DNA from: Thermococcus henrietii
Lineage (GTDB): Archaea; Methanobacteriota_B; Thermococci; Thermococcales; Thermococcaceae
Assembly: GCF_900198835.1 (NCBI RefSeq)
Contig: NZ_LT900021.1
Span: 186,001 to 250,000, forward strand
DNA length: 64,000 nt
Reading direction: 5' to 3'
A program made the translations under genes and the position numbers. The notes under the pieces were generated by a model, which searched no databases, was not told where the DNA came from, and worked only from the letters and a program-made list of their open reading frames with translations. This document shows, one piece after another, positions 42,971 to 50,969 of the stretch. Position 1 is the stretch's first letter; every line of letters begins with the position of its first letter.

Positions 42971-42996
42971 GGTGGTAGAAACCACCATATTTATAC
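42971..42996 (-). promoter_or_regulatory. TATA box and operator-like inverted repeat of the SPASM gene
   Basis: On the minus strand GTATAAATATGG (TATA, 42985-42996) is followed by the perfect palindrome GGTGGTTTCTACCACC (42971-42986), and a further GTGGTG half-site comes just after. The palindrome lies between TATA and the expected transcription start, where a repressor would block polymerase. The nearest candidate regulator is the Lrp-like protein at 41115. Confidence 0.6.
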
Positions 42997-43051
42997 TTTT
43001 TCTATTCGAATTTTGCTAACTATCAATAAGAGTATGCAAAAAATGAAGAAA

Positions 43052-43477
43052 TCAGACCGGAACCTGCCTGTCACCCTCGACCCAGAAGGTCCCATCCTCA
43101 GTGACTTCCTTCTTCCACACGGGGACCCGTTTCTTGACCTCGTCTATCGCCCACGAACAGGCCTCAAAGGCCTCCTTTCTGTGCTTTGCGCTGGCCACTA
43201 TCAAAATCGTGTCCTCCCCAACGGGCAACTCACCGTAGCGGTGCCATATAAGCATATCGAGAATCGGAAAACGCGACAGCGCCTCCTCCCTTATTCTGGC
43301 CATCTCCGCCTCGGCCATCTCCGGGTAGGCCTCGTAGATGAGCCTTTCAACTTTCTTACCGTGGCTCTCGTTCCTGACCTGACCGAGGAAGACAACGTAG
43401 GCCCCGCTCTCAGGGACGCGGAGGAGTTTTACAGCCTCGTCGACTCTGAAAGGTTCCTTTGTCAGTCTGACCTTCAC
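43052..43477 (-). CDS. moaE: Molybdopterin synthase catalytic subunit
   Basis: A 141-residue MoaE protein that inserts two sulfurs into precursor Z together with MoaD. Motifs are GAYVVFLGQVRNESHGKKVERLIYEAYPEMAEAEM, IWHRYGELPVGEDTILIVASAKHRKEAFEAC with the catalytic lysine region, and the ending VPVWKKE. GTG 43477 is chosen because AGGTGGT precedes it. moaD and an E1-like gene lie 1-2 kb away. The pterin produced binds Mo or W in FdhA and other oxidoreductases. Confidence 0.93.
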   Translation of the reverse strand: MKVRLTKEPFRVDEAVKLLRVPESGAYVVFLGQVRNESHGKKVERLIYEAYPEMAEAEMARIREEALSRFPILDMLIWHRYGELPVGEDTILIVASAKHRKEAFEACSWAIDEVKKRVPVWKKEVTEDGTFWVEGDRQVPV

Positions 43478-43546
43478 GACGACCACCTAATGGAGTACCT
43501 CCGGAAAGTTTAAAGTTTTCATCTCTGAGCGGGAAGGGGTGAGAGC

Positions 43547-44359
43547 ATGAAAAAACTTGCGATACTCCTCATCGCCCTCCTAGTTATCTCGGCTGGGTGT
43601 ATAGGAAGTCAGGGAGGGGAAAAAGGAGGAAGCCAGACAAAATCACCAAGCCAAGCCAATGTCACTACTACTTCAAGCGGGCATGCGGGGGAGAAAAAAC
43701 ACGCGGAAATCACACCGATGATTATCCTCACGTCGATACACCAGTACACCTACGAAGAGAACGCGAGTGTGGAGCTCAAAATAACGATTAAAACAGGGAA
43801 CACAACCCAGAGGACCAACGCCAGCATGGAAATCCTGGAGAGGGGCTACGTAGACCTCCTCGGAAAAAGGGCCAAAATCGTCACCCGAACGATAACCAAG
43901 CCGGACAACGTTACCCTGAAAATGACCAGGGTGATAATAGGTGGCACGGTCTACACAGAAACCCTTGGACGAACTGGAGTCAGCAACGACACGTCCTTTT
44001 GGAGAATAAACCCTGTAAGCCTAGCTAGGGAACTTCTGAAGCTCACACCGATAGGCAACTACACCGAGAACGGAACCCGTGTCCTAGTTTACTCCGTTCC
44101 TGGAGACGTACTGCTACCGATGGCCCAGCTCTACTTCACAAATCCGGGGATGAACACTACGGTGACGGATGCGACCGCAGAGCTGTACTTCTCAAACGGC
44201 GCCTTCAAGGGAATGAAACTCGTCTTCAGCGTTAGAGCGACGGCCGCTGTCGAAGGCATGAACGGAAAAATGACCGTCATTGAAGTCGGCTCGTGGAAGG
44301 GAACCGTTAGAATAACCTCCGTCAACAAAATGGAGGAAGTGAAAGCCCCGTCTACCTGA
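43547..44359 (+). CDS. Secreted lipoprotein, unknown function
   Basis: A 270-residue protein with a lipoprotein signal (MKKLAILLIALLVISAGC, lipobox ISAGC) and a Ser/Thr/Gln linker, then a beta-rich body with many N-x-T/S sites and the pattern of repeated outer strands seen in LolA/LppX-like lipoproteins. ATG 43547 follows GGGGTGAGAGC. No binding motif is evident. It sits between molybdopterin genes but has no visible link with them, and overlaps the convergent E1-like gene by eight bases. Confidence 0.75.
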   Translation: MKKLAILLIALLVISAGCIGSQGGEKGGSQTKSPSQANVTTTSSGHAGEKKHAEITPMIILTSIHQYTYEENASVELKITIKTGNTTQRTNASMEILERGYVDLLGKRAKIVTRTITKPDNVTLKMTRVIIGGTVYTETLGRTGVSNDTSFWRINPVSLARELLKLTPIGNYTENGTRVLVYSVPGDVLLPMAQLYFTNPGMNTTVTDATAELYFSNGAFKGMKLVFSVRATAAVEGMNGKMTVIEVGSWKGTVRITSVNKMEEVKAPST

Positions 44360-45050
44360 GCTCGACAACGTCAAAGGTGTTGTATGCCAAATCCACGAGG
44401 AGGAGCCTGTTGAGAAGTGGCTCCCCAAGGCCCGTGAGGAGCTTTATGACCTCCATCGCCTGGATTGAGCCGACGACACCTGCGGTTGCCCCGATTATGG
44501 GGAACTTCCCCTTCTTTTCCCTGACACTCGGAAAAATCTCGCGCAGGCTCTTCGTCTTTCCGGGAACTATCGTCGTCACCTGACCGAACGTTCCCTCGAC
44601 GGCCCCGTGAACAAGAGGGATACCCTTTTTCTGCGAGTAGTCGTCGAGAAGAAAGCGCGTCTCGAAGTTGTCAAGGCAGTCAACGATGACGTCAACGCCC
44701 TTAAGGACCTCCTCAACGTTCTCCGCCGTGAGCTTCCCGACGAAGGTCTCTATCCCTATGTCCGAGTTGAAGCGCTCAAGCTTCCACTTTGCCGAGAGGG
44801 GCTTGGGGTTTCTTCCAACGTCCTCCTCCCAGTGGAGTATCTGCCTGTTGAGGTTGCTTAACTCGGGCTTCTGCTCGTCTATGAGGAGGAGCGTCCCGAT
44901 TCCGGCAGAAGCAAGGTAATAAGCTACCGGACTTCCGAGACCGCCAACGCCGACGACGGCCACCTTGGCTCTCTTCAGCTTCTCCTGCCCTTCCTCCCCA
45001 AAAATCATTATCTGCCTGTCGTATCTTTCCAGTTCCCTCTCGCTCAGCAT
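44352..45050 (-). CDS. moeB: ThiF/MoeB-type E1-like adenylating enzyme
   Basis: A 232-residue protein of the E1 superfamily that adenylates the C-terminal glycine of small sulfur carriers. The ATP motif is GVGGLGSPVAYYLASAGIG, with RYDRQIMIFGEEGQ before it and NLNRQILHW and DCLDNFETRFLL after. The conserved Cys pairs for zinc of longer MoeB proteins are not visible. ATG 45050 lies just inside the stop codon of the MoaD gene (45052), with GGTGG before. The pairing indicates activation of MoaD for molybdopterin synthesis. Confidence 0.88.
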   Translation of the reverse strand: MLSERELERYDRQIMIFGEEGQEKLKRAKVAVVGVGGLGSPVAYYLASAGIGTLLLIDEQKPELSNLNRQILHWEEDVGRNPKPLSAKWKLERFNSDIGIETFVGKLTAENVEEVLKGVDVIVDCLDNFETRFLLDDYSQKKGIPLVHGAVEGTFGQVTTIVPGKTKSLREIFPSVREKKGKFPIIGATAGVVGSIQAMEVIKLLTGLGEPLLNRLLLVDLAYNTFDVVELR

Positions 45051-45051
45051 C

Positions 45052-45318
45052 TCAACCACCGCTCACAGGGGGGAATATCGCAACTATATCCCCGTCCCTC
45101 AGAACCTCGTCGAAGCGGACGTACCTTCCGTTCCGCGAGACGTTGACGTCGGCCAGGTCGTCGTCCTCGGCGAAGACCTCGTTCTTGAGAATCGGGTGCC
45201 TCTCCTTGAGGATTTCTATTAGTTCTCTCACCGTTATCCCGTCTGGGACTTCGAGTTCCTCCTCGCTCTTTCCAACGAGGGAGCGGTAGCGGGCGAAGTA
45301 GCGAACGGTAACCTTCAT
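45052..45318 (-). CDS. moaD: Molybdopterin synthase sulfur carrier subunit
   Basis: An 88-residue ubiquitin-fold protein ending in PPVSGG; the terminal Gly-Gly is the site of adenylation and thiocarboxylation. VTVRYFARYRSLVGKSEEEL and ELIEILKERHP are MoaD-type stretches. ATG 45318 follows AGGTGG. The E1-like gene follows directly. It supplies sulfur for the pterin dithiolene needed by tungsten/molybdenum enzymes such as the formate dehydrogenase in this window. Confidence 0.9.
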   Translation of the reverse strand: MKVTVRYFARYRSLVGKSEEELEVPDGITVRELIEILKERHPILKNEVFAEDDDLADVNVSRNGRYVRFDEVLRDGDIVAIFPPVSGG

Positions 45319-45377
45319 TTCGACCACCTGAGAAAGTTGGAGGGGAAGTTAAAAAGGGTTGCTGGAATCGAGTTAAG

Positions 45378-45500
45378 TAATTTCACAAGTTGTCGAACCA
45401 TCGTATGGAATGGCCGAATCCATGCACGTCATGTTAGCAATCACGCTGCCCGTCGGCTTAACCTCCACCGTCACAGTGCTCTTCTCGACTTCCCCAGAGA
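45378..45500 (-). pseudogene. Remnant of a tail-cassette linker
   Basis: Minus-strand reading gives SGEVEKSTVTVEVKPTG followed by VIANMTCMDSAIPYDGSTTCEIT and a stop. It is nearly identical in DNA to 51520-51630, the start of the orphan tail at 50970-51635, and its first residues match the linker in the full secreted protein at 52752. The rest of the tail is missing. It marks the left edge of the cassette array. Confidence 0.7.
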
Positions 45501-45506
45501 TGTTAT

Positions 45507-45821
45507 CTATTTGGTTAATATTGCATAAATCCCCCAGCCTACGGAGATGCTCCACAATGCCCCAAGAGAAAGGGCGAGAGCTATATTATCCGTCACAACC
45601 CACAGTGGAAGAAAATACAGTGGAAAGCTAACTGCGATGGCTATTATGGTCTTCTCTTTAGGAAATAACTTTTTCTTCCAGTACACGATCAGGAATCCAA
45701 CAATATAAGCGGTAATTGTGAATTGTGGAATTAAATACTTTGCGGAATAAAATGTTATTAATATTAAAATAAAAAACAAAAAAACAGGGATAACAATTCT
45801 GTACCTAGCCACAGACATCAC
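45507..45821 (-). CDS. Small membrane protein paired with the orphan tail (candidate immunity)
   Basis: A 104-residue, very hydrophobic protein with three or four membrane spans. Its ATG overlaps the stop of the preceding tail gene by four bases, so it is made together with it. The local DNA is AT-rich compared with the housekeeping genes around. By analogy with pore-forming bacteriocins, a small membrane protein coupled to a secreted tail could protect the producer. Family not recognised. Confidence 0.65.
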   Translation of the reverse strand: MMSVARYRIVIPVFLFFILILITFYSAKYLIPQFTITAYIVGFLIVYWKKKLFPKEKTIIAIAVSFPLYFLPLWVVTDNIALALSLGALWSISVGWGIYAILTK

Positions 45822-46768
45822 CTCCAGCCGTATGCGCGCCTAATAAAATCAGCAATGACTGGGGCTAATTCTGAAAGTCCTTTAATCATCTCGCCCATTC
45901 TGATAAGCTTTACTGAGATGACAATGACTTTGACTTCTCCTCCAATTAGCACGAGATTCGTTCCAACATCTATTGCCACGTCACTGTTATCCTGTCTTAT
46001 GTGTATTAGGCCTGTGCCTGTGAATATGATATCGTTTCCATCCTGTGGTGAGATTATGTATTTCAAGTACATAGTCACATAAGCTCCAAACAAGTCTTTT
46101 TCAAGAGTCGTGAGTCCCGTATGCGCGGTATTCTTGAATGTTATCGAGATAGTTTCAGAACTCTTGATTACAGTGGGATACTCAACTACCCACGAGGAAC
46201 TGAGAGACTGTGTAAAGTCTGAGTTATCAGTACGCCATTCCTTAACACTCACAGAATTCAGATAAATAGTCTTTTGCGTGGGATTATAAATAAACGCCCT
46301 GCACACTACTGTAGCCTTGTACTCTATACCGTTCCAGTTGAATTCAGGATTATCACACTCGAACCCCACTTGCTCAAGTTTTGTCCCGTTCGTCGGCTCC
46401 ACCCCCACTGTCACAGTGCTCTTTTCTTCCTCTCCCGGAATGCTCGCAGTCAAAGTATAAGTGTGCTTCCCAACCCCATAAACCTTCAAACTAAAGGCAT
46501 CAACCGAGTAATTACCCGCACCCTTAGGAACAAACCTGTTGAACTCCTTAACCACAGCACCCTCCCCATCAGTAACCTTAAAGTGAATGTTCAGCCCATC
46601 ACTCGCGAAATTCCACGCCTTTACCGTGAAATACACCGTCCCACCACCCTTGAGCTCCGTCGGGGTTACTTCAAGCTTCACCGCAAACTCATGGGAGAGA
46701 CCATAACACCGAACGCACTTGTTAACAGCACGGGGAAAGGCATTGTCCCATTCCCAAGTATCCACCAT
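45818..46768 (-). CDS. Orphan toxin-like tail with Ig-like linker, no signal peptide
   Basis: A 316-residue protein. Residues about 28-125 repeat the last Ig/CARDB-like domain of the large secreted protein almost word for word (EFAVKLEVTPTELKGGGTVYF here, EFAVKLEATPTELKGGGTVYF there), then a different tail follows: a beta-rich part, NLVLIGGEVKVIVISVKLI and a C-terminal amphipathic helix (ELAPVIADFIRRAYGWR). There is no signal peptide and the first 25 residues look like junk, as expected for a silent cassette that must recombine into the full gene. Followed by a coupled small membrane protein. Confidence 0.72.
   Translation of the reverse strand: MVDTWEWDNAFPRAVNKCVRCYGLSHEFAVKLEVTPTELKGGGTVYFTVKAWNFASDGLNIHFKVTDGEGAVVKEFNRFVPKGAGNYSVDAFSLKVYGVGKHTYTLTASIPGEEEKSTVTVGVEPTNGTKLEQVGFECDNPEFNWNGIEYKATVVCRAFIYNPTQKTIYLNSVSVKEWRTDNSDFTQSLSSSWVVEYPTVIKSSETISITFKNTAHTGLTTLEKDLFGAYVTMYLKYIISPQDGNDIIFTGTGLIHIRQDNSDVAIDVGTNLVLIGGEVKVIVISVKLIRMGEMIKGLSELAPVIADFIRRAYGWR
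46400..46690. repeat. Near-identical linker repeat, copy in orphan cassette
   Basis: About 290 bases here match 53410-53693 in the full-length gene with only scattered differences, the longest exact stretches running to several tens of bases (for example over the GAAATTCCACGCCTTTACCG region). The similarity ends sharply at CATGGGA on one side and near the GAAGTCGAG-type linker on the other. It is long enough for homologous recombination. Confidence 0.8.
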
Positions 46769-46784
46769 TTTTCACTGTGTAAAC

Positions 46785-46910
46785 CTACCCATTTAACATC
46801 ACCTCAGAACCCAAATACAAGTTCTGTCTAAACCCATTCGGGGAGATTCTGCCGATGTAGAGAGAAAGGAGGAGAATGCCCGTGAAGACGGCAAGAGTTA
46901 TGATACCCAC
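46785..46910 (-). CDS. Small single-span membrane ORF
   Basis: A 41-codon frame starting at GTG 46910, with GAGGTG six bases before, encoding MGIITLAVFTGILLLSLYIG followed by a polar end. It begins just after the stop of the membrane protein at 46921 and ends shortly before the orphan tail. It could be a small immunity subunit, a leftover signal peptide of a tail gene, or chance. Confidence 0.4.
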   Translation of the reverse strand: MGIITLAVFTGILLLSLYIGRISPNGFRQNLYLGSEVMLNG

Positions 46911-46920
46911 ATGACTCACC

Positions 46921-47496
46921 TCACGTTATCCTCAGCTCTCTGGTTAATTCGGGCAGGTCGAACTTGAGCCAGAGCGCAAACAGCACCAGATAAACAGCAA
47001 CAAAGGGAATCAGCCACTTTTGGAGACCAAGCTCCTCAAGCAGGGCACCGAGAGACAGGAAAACAAAAGGAGCTTTGGCGTAGTAAAATGCCTTTCTGCT
47101 TCCTCTGTAGGCAATGACAATGAAAACGTACAGGGGCCAGTAACCCATTACAAGCGAAAGGCACCAGCCGGCGCCGGCCTTCCTGAACAGGAACACGATT
47201 AACACAATCAGCAGACCCCCAAGAATAACGTCACCAACACTACTCTCGTCCTCTGAAGGTTTCAGCGGCGGACGTTCGTACTCCATGTAGAACAGGTAGG
47301 CTGGGAGGAATGCCAGAAGTGAGCCGTACACAAGAGTGCCAGTAAGGTCCTTGGTGTGATGAAGAAACGATGCAAAGATAGATGAGAACACCAGAAGTGA
47401 AAGGGCAGTCTGGTAGAATCTACACCTTCTGGTAGCAATAACTCCCCCCACCAGAGAAATGTAGAGCGTAAAGATTACTGGCAAGTTGGAAGTCAT
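46921..47496 (-). CDS. Multi-span membrane protein (candidate immunity protein)
   Basis: A 191-residue protein with about six membrane spans. Its C-terminal third, ALLEELGLQKWLIPFVAVYLVLFALWLKFDLPELTRELRIT, is clearly homologous to the decayed gene at 47647-48231, so the two are paralogues. It has its own strong promoter (TATA at 47573-47580). No tail gene lies directly in front of it, so its partner may have been lost or it may be a solitary protective gene. Family not known to me. Confidence 0.65.
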   Translation of the reverse strand: MTSNLPVIFTLYISLVGGVIATRRCRFYQTALSLLVFSSIFASFLHHTKDLTGTLVYGSLLAFLPAYLFYMEYERPPLKPSEDESSVGDVILGGLLIVLIVFLFRKAGAGWCLSLVMGYWPLYVFIVIAYRGSRKAFYYAKAPFVFLSLGALLEELGLQKWLIPFVAVYLVLFALWLKFDLPELTRELRIT

Positions 47497-47572
47497 TCTG
47501 TCGCACCCCGATACTTTTGCTCTCGTTAGGCACCGAAACCCGAGTTCGTTGATGTTAAACTCGATGGAGAGG

Positions 47573-47580
47573 TATAAATA
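47573..47580 (-). promoter_or_regulatory. TATA box inside the cassette array
   Basis: On the minus strand AGGAAAACGTATTTATACC gives a good purine-rich BRE and a TATA box. It lies about 75 bases before the membrane protein start at 47496, so part of the array can be transcribed independently of the large secreted gene. The rest of 47497-47646 shows no gene. Confidence 0.55.
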
Positions 47581-47646
47581 CGTTTTCCTTTAAAATCTTG
47601 ATTATTAAACAGGAGGGTTAGAAAAAAATAGAAGGACAGCGGGACA

Positions 47647-48231
47647 TCATGTTATCCTCGGCTCCCTGATTAGTCCTGGCAGCTCAAACTTAACCCACAG
47701 CAGGGTTACAACGTAATGGAAGACAACAAATGGGACAACCCATCTCTGAAAACCGAACTGCTCCAATAGGGCAAGAGGGGCAAGCAGCGGTAGGGGAGCT
47801 TAAGTAGAGTAATACTTCCGATAGATGGCCTCGGATATCCCCTTGGACTCAAAATAGGAGAGAAACGCCAGATAAACACCTAAATACCCTATCAGGACTG
47901 ACGCTATTATCCCTGCCCTATAAAACAGCACAATGGCCATTAATGTGACCAATAGAGGCAACATAACGTCCTGAGATTTAATATCTCCCTCCCGCAAACC
48001 GGTGTATTCAGCATCAAAGAATACCACAGTTATAGATGTAAAAACAGCCAGCACAAAGGCACTCAAAAGGGGATTAGCATCATTACGGGAGAACCCTGCC
48101 AAAAGAGAAACAAATATCTCTCCAAAAATCAAAATGGTCAGGGTCCTGTGTATTGACCTGTTTATCTTCAGATTGACCAGTGAAATGAAAAGAAAGATGA
48201 AAAGCAGGTAAATCCAAACCATGCCTATCAC
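47647..48231 (-). pseudogene. Membrane protein with an in-frame stop (decayed candidate immunity gene)
   Basis: The frame opens at 48231 and is stopped by TAA at 47800-47802 after RKYYST, but the same frame continues for 50 more codons as APLPLLAPLALLEQFGFQRWVV to a TGA at 47647-47649. This second part matches the end of the paralogue at 46921-47496 (LLEELGLQKWLI). The full length would be about 194 residues, like the paralogue. A single nonsense change is the simplest reading. The N-terminal 143 residues may still be made. Its start overlaps the short tail gene at 48228 by four bases. Confidence 0.7.
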
Positions 48232-48422
48232 CGTCCTCTGGACCCTTCCAATGCCCTAAGGAATGGTATTATAAATGTCTCAATGGCTTTTTTGAGAGCC
48301 TCACGCTTTATACCTTGATTCACGAGTACCATCACACCATACCATTCTCTTCCTAGAAAACCCCAATATGCAGTATCAAGTGTTACAGCCCCGTACACTG
48401 TATTGCTTGTCTTCACCACCAT
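48228..48422 (-). CDS. Short tail fragment (candidate toxin remnant)
   Basis: A 64-residue protein: a small polar start (MVVKTSNTVYGAVTLDTAYWGF), then an amphipathic C-terminal helix ALKKAIETFIIPFLRALEGSRGR reminiscent of the end of the tail at 45818. It has no signal peptide and only a weak ribosome site. Its stop overlaps the start of the membrane protein gene behind it (ATGA), which is the same coupling as in other tail/membrane pairs. Probably a truncated tail cassette. Confidence 0.5.
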   Translation of the reverse strand: MVVKTSNTVYGAVTLDTAYWGFLGREWYGVMVLVNQGIKREALKKAIETFIIPFLRALEGSRGR

Positions 48423-48440
48423 TGGCTCTTATTCCGCTCT

Positions 48441-48941
48441 TCATTTTTCCTCCAGCTCCCACTCATAAATCGTCCCTCCCACCGCGATGAACGTGGCCGC
48501 GTACGTGAAGCCCAGCAGGGAGGGAATCGCAATACACAAGAGCGCCCCCGCTGTAATAAAAACGGCAGGTAAAAAGTGGATTGTGGCCTTGATTTGGTCC
48601 TCCGCTACTGCAAGAACCACCGGAATTGACATCCACACGGCAACGCTTATGAAAAACTGCGTGCTCGTTTTTGAAAGTGCGATTCCCGCAAATACGGCAG
48701 TGATCCCGGTCAAGAAGAATAAAACGTACCAGACTCTCTCTTCAACTGGTACGTTCTTCCCGTTGAGGACTTCCCGGACGAAATAGTAGTAATAGGTGAC
48801 CCAAAACGCCCCCGGGATTAAGTACAGCAGTGCCTCTCTCATGCTACCCATTTGGAGTCCCCGGTAAAGGGGATAAAGAGAGAGGAGGGCCGTGAAAATT
48901 CTAAAAGCCCCTAAAAACCTGGAGAGTTTAGACGTTCCCAT
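48441..48941 (-). CDS. Multi-span membrane protein (candidate immunity protein)
   Basis: A 166-residue protein with about five membrane spans and a short basic start (MGTSKLSRFLGAFR). ATG 48941 has GGGAGG nine bases before; the in-frame ATG at 48950 is too close to that site. Upstream at 49075-49145 lies a remnant of a tail like the one at 49682, so this membrane protein probably belonged to a tail now lost. No family recognised. Confidence 0.65.
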   Translation of the reverse strand: MGTSKLSRFLGAFRIFTALLSLYPLYRGLQMGSMREALLYLIPGAFWVTYYYYFVREVLNGKNVPVEERVWYVLFFLTGITAVFAGIALSKTSTQFFISVAVWMSIPVVLAVAEDQIKATIHFLPAVFITAGALLCIAIPSLLGFTYAATFIAVGGTIYEWELEEK

Positions 48942-49074
48942 CTTCCTCATCCTCCCACTATAGAGTAATTGTCATGTTTCTTTTATGTTTTCATTACCCA
49001 CCGTTAGTTTGTACCACCACCAGAGCACCAGGGAGTAGGGGAGCACGTACAGAGACCGCGTTAGTGCCCAGAAA

Positions 49075-49145
49075 TGGGCTTTCCAAAGTAATAGTTCGCC
49101 AGCTCATCGTTTATTGTGGTAGTCACGGTCAAATCCCCCTGTATA
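49075..49145 (-). pseudogene. Remnant of a tail cassette
   Basis: Minus-strand translation gives GDLTVTTTINDELANYYFGKP, matching DLTITITINDALANYYFGERP in the tail gene at 49682-50260; DNA identity over about 65 bases is high (49077-49143 versus 50052-50115). The reading frame closes soon after and nothing else of the tail remains. The rest of 48951-49170 shows no gene. Confidence 0.65.
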
Positions 49146-49170
49146 TAGATTTGGGGAGCGATCTAGCAGC

Positions 49171-49677
49171 TTATTTATAATCATTCACTACACTACCCTT
49201 GTGTCTGTTGGTCAACTGCAGAAGGTTCATAGCACCGTAGATGGTAAAAAGAGAGTATGATAATGCAACAAGGGGATACGTATATAGGAGTATCCATGAA
49301 AGTATCACTAATGTTGAGTAATATGCTAAGATTATGCTTTTGCTGAATTTCTTCTGGAGTACATACACCAGCACCTCTCCTATTCCGGACAAGAGTATGG
49401 CCTTGAAAAGGAAGTCAAACAAGCCTGAAGCATGAAGTGCCACAATGAAAATTATCAACGATAAAAGCGGATAGCTCAGAAGCTTATCAACTTTATACCA
49501 TTTAGGGGTTTTATCTGAAGACGCTACAAGGATAGCTCCTACCGTCCACAACGATACTCCCATGAAAGTGTAGCCCCACCATTGAGAGTCGTTGACTTTG
49601 ACCTGATAAACTGAATAAAGGAGTATCAAAATATTAAGGAGAAGGAAGAGTTTAAAGATCCTTGAAGGATTTACCAT
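49171..49677 (-). CDS. Multi-span membrane protein (candidate immunity protein)
   Basis: A 168-residue protein with five membrane spans and a basic C-terminus (LTNRHKGSVVNDYK). Starts four bases after the stop of the tail gene at 49682, so the pair is cotranscribed and coupled. The AT-rich codon use differs from the housekeeping genes. It has no recognised domain; its job is inferred from position behind a tail with hydrophobic C-terminus. Confidence 0.65.
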   Translation of the reverse strand: MVNPSRIFKLFLLLNILILLYSVYQVKVNDSQWWGYTFMGVSLWTVGAILVASSDKTPKWYKVDKLLSYPLLSLIIFIVALHASGLFDFLFKAILLSGIGEVLVYVLQKKFSKSIILAYYSTLVILSWILLYTYPLVALSYSLFTIYGAMNLLQLTNRHKGSVVNDYK

Positions 49678-49681
49678 GTCA

Positions 49682-50260
49682 TTAACCTCCTATCACGTTG
49701 TTGTTATCCCCATCCGAAGGCGTCGGTGCCCTAAGCCAATTTATAAAATCTCTAGCAGTCAGGAACCACGAAACGAGGTTTAGAATTGGGGTAACCTTGC
49801 ATGCTACCTTTCCCAATGGTCCACTCGCTACAGTTTCCAGCTGTCCTGCATGCTCGGCTACCTTTTGAAGTATTGAATTTGCTATACCTGTAACCTTTAC
49901 TGCCGTCTCAATCTTCTCCCCTGTTGATGGGGAAGTGTCTGTTATTTCGACAATATCACCGGCAACAATGTTGTTACTGAACACCGCTTTAATGTAGTAT
50001 GCGTATCCAACAAACCTGTCTTTGTAGGAACCATCAGACAGCCACGGTCTCTCTCCAAAGTAATAATTCGCCAGCGCGTCGTTTATTGTGATCGTTATTG
50101 TCAGGTCATCCTGCATGTTCGTCGGGCTCAGCGTCACCGTCTGCCCGCTAACCGTAACACTGCTCGGACCGTTGGGCCACACTTTCTTACCCCAAAACCC
50201 AAAGGGGAAACAAAGAGAGAGACAACGCCAAAAGCCGGCCCTACTCATCTTGGCCCACAT
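49682..50260 (-). CDS. Orphan toxin-like tail
   Basis: A 192-residue protein starting at ATG 50260 (GGGGGATGAT before). An unusual hydrophobic, Trp/Phe-rich start (SRAGFWRCLSLCFPFGFWG) may be a degraded signal peptide. A beta-rich part (SVTVSGQTVTLSPTNMQDDLTITITIND, resembling repeats of the large secreted protein) leads to a helical, hydrophobic end NLVSWFLTARDFINWLRAP and a polar Gly/Asn tail DGDNNNVIGG. The same ending (DGDNNAVVGG) closes the tail at 50970. Followed by a coupled membrane protein. Membrane-active toxin is an inference. Confidence 0.65.
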   Translation of the reverse strand: MWAKMSRAGFWRCLSLCFPFGFWGKKVWPNGPSSVTVSGQTVTLSPTNMQDDLTITITINDALANYYFGERPWLSDGSYKDRFVGYAYYIKAVFSNNIVAGDIVEITDTSPSTGEKIETAVKVTGIANSILQKVAEHAGQLETVASGPLGKVACKVTPILNLVSWFLTARDFINWLRAPTPSDGDNNNVIGG

Positions 50261-50309
50261 GGTATCATCCCCCATTCACCGAATTACCCTTTGTTATGTG
50301 ACAGTGCCT

Positions 50310-50966
50310 TTAGTCCCTTTGAAATACATAAAATCCAGCTACTGAATACACAATCTGTTGAAACAGGATTAACATCACTCCCATTGATGTGTTTGGAGAG
50401 GATAAGGGATGATTTGATATCTTAATCAGATTGAGGTTCAAAACAGAGACAACCCCCACAACCGCGGAAAGAGCATTAAAACCTGCAATCTCATATACTA
50501 AACCCCGCTTGGATAGCAATACCATTAACGGAAGCTCTCCCATAGCCAGCGCTAAAAGTTTCTCATTGTCGGTAAGTACTGCCAATAACAAGATAGCCAA
50601 GAAATACAAAAAGACACGGTAGTATCGCCTATTTTTATCTTCCCCTAAGGATAGCAAGAGTCCAACGGCCATTGCCAAATACGCCAAATAGGCTATATAT
50701 AACGGTCCTCCCAGAGTAACACCACCCCTAATTACTGCCAAATAAATTCCCATAGATGGTACCAAGGAGTATAACAGAAGATACTCCCTACCTGCCATTC
50801 CCCCAAAAAGTGTTAAAACAACAGTAATCACGACAAGGTTAACTAAGGCCGCCGATACCTCCACTGCAAGTGCCATGTCTCGGGGGTAGGTTAACATGAT
50901 AAAAAATGTAAAGAAACACCAAGAGAGCATGCCAATGGCGAGGAGTTTAAGATTATCCCTGCCCAT
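50310..50966 (-). CDS. Multi-span membrane protein (candidate immunity protein)
   Basis: A 218-residue protein with about seven membrane spans, starting three bases after the stop of the orphan tail at 50970. Loops are short and basic residues lie mainly in the first and middle loops. No transporter signature is visible. It is the largest of the membrane partners in the array. Immunity role inferred from strict pairing with the tail. Confidence 0.65.
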   Translation of the reverse strand: MGRDNLKLLAIGMLSWCFFTFFIMLTYPRDMALAVEVSAALVNLVVITVVLTLFGGMAGREYLLLYSLVPSMGIYLAVIRGGVTLGGPLYIAYLAYLAMAVGLLLSLGEDKNRRYYRVFLYFLAILLLAVLTDNEKLLALAMGELPLMVLLSKRGLVYEIAGFNALSAVVGVVSVLNLNLIKISNHPLSSPNTSMGVMLILFQQIVYSVAGFYVFQRD

Positions 50967-50969
50967 TTT

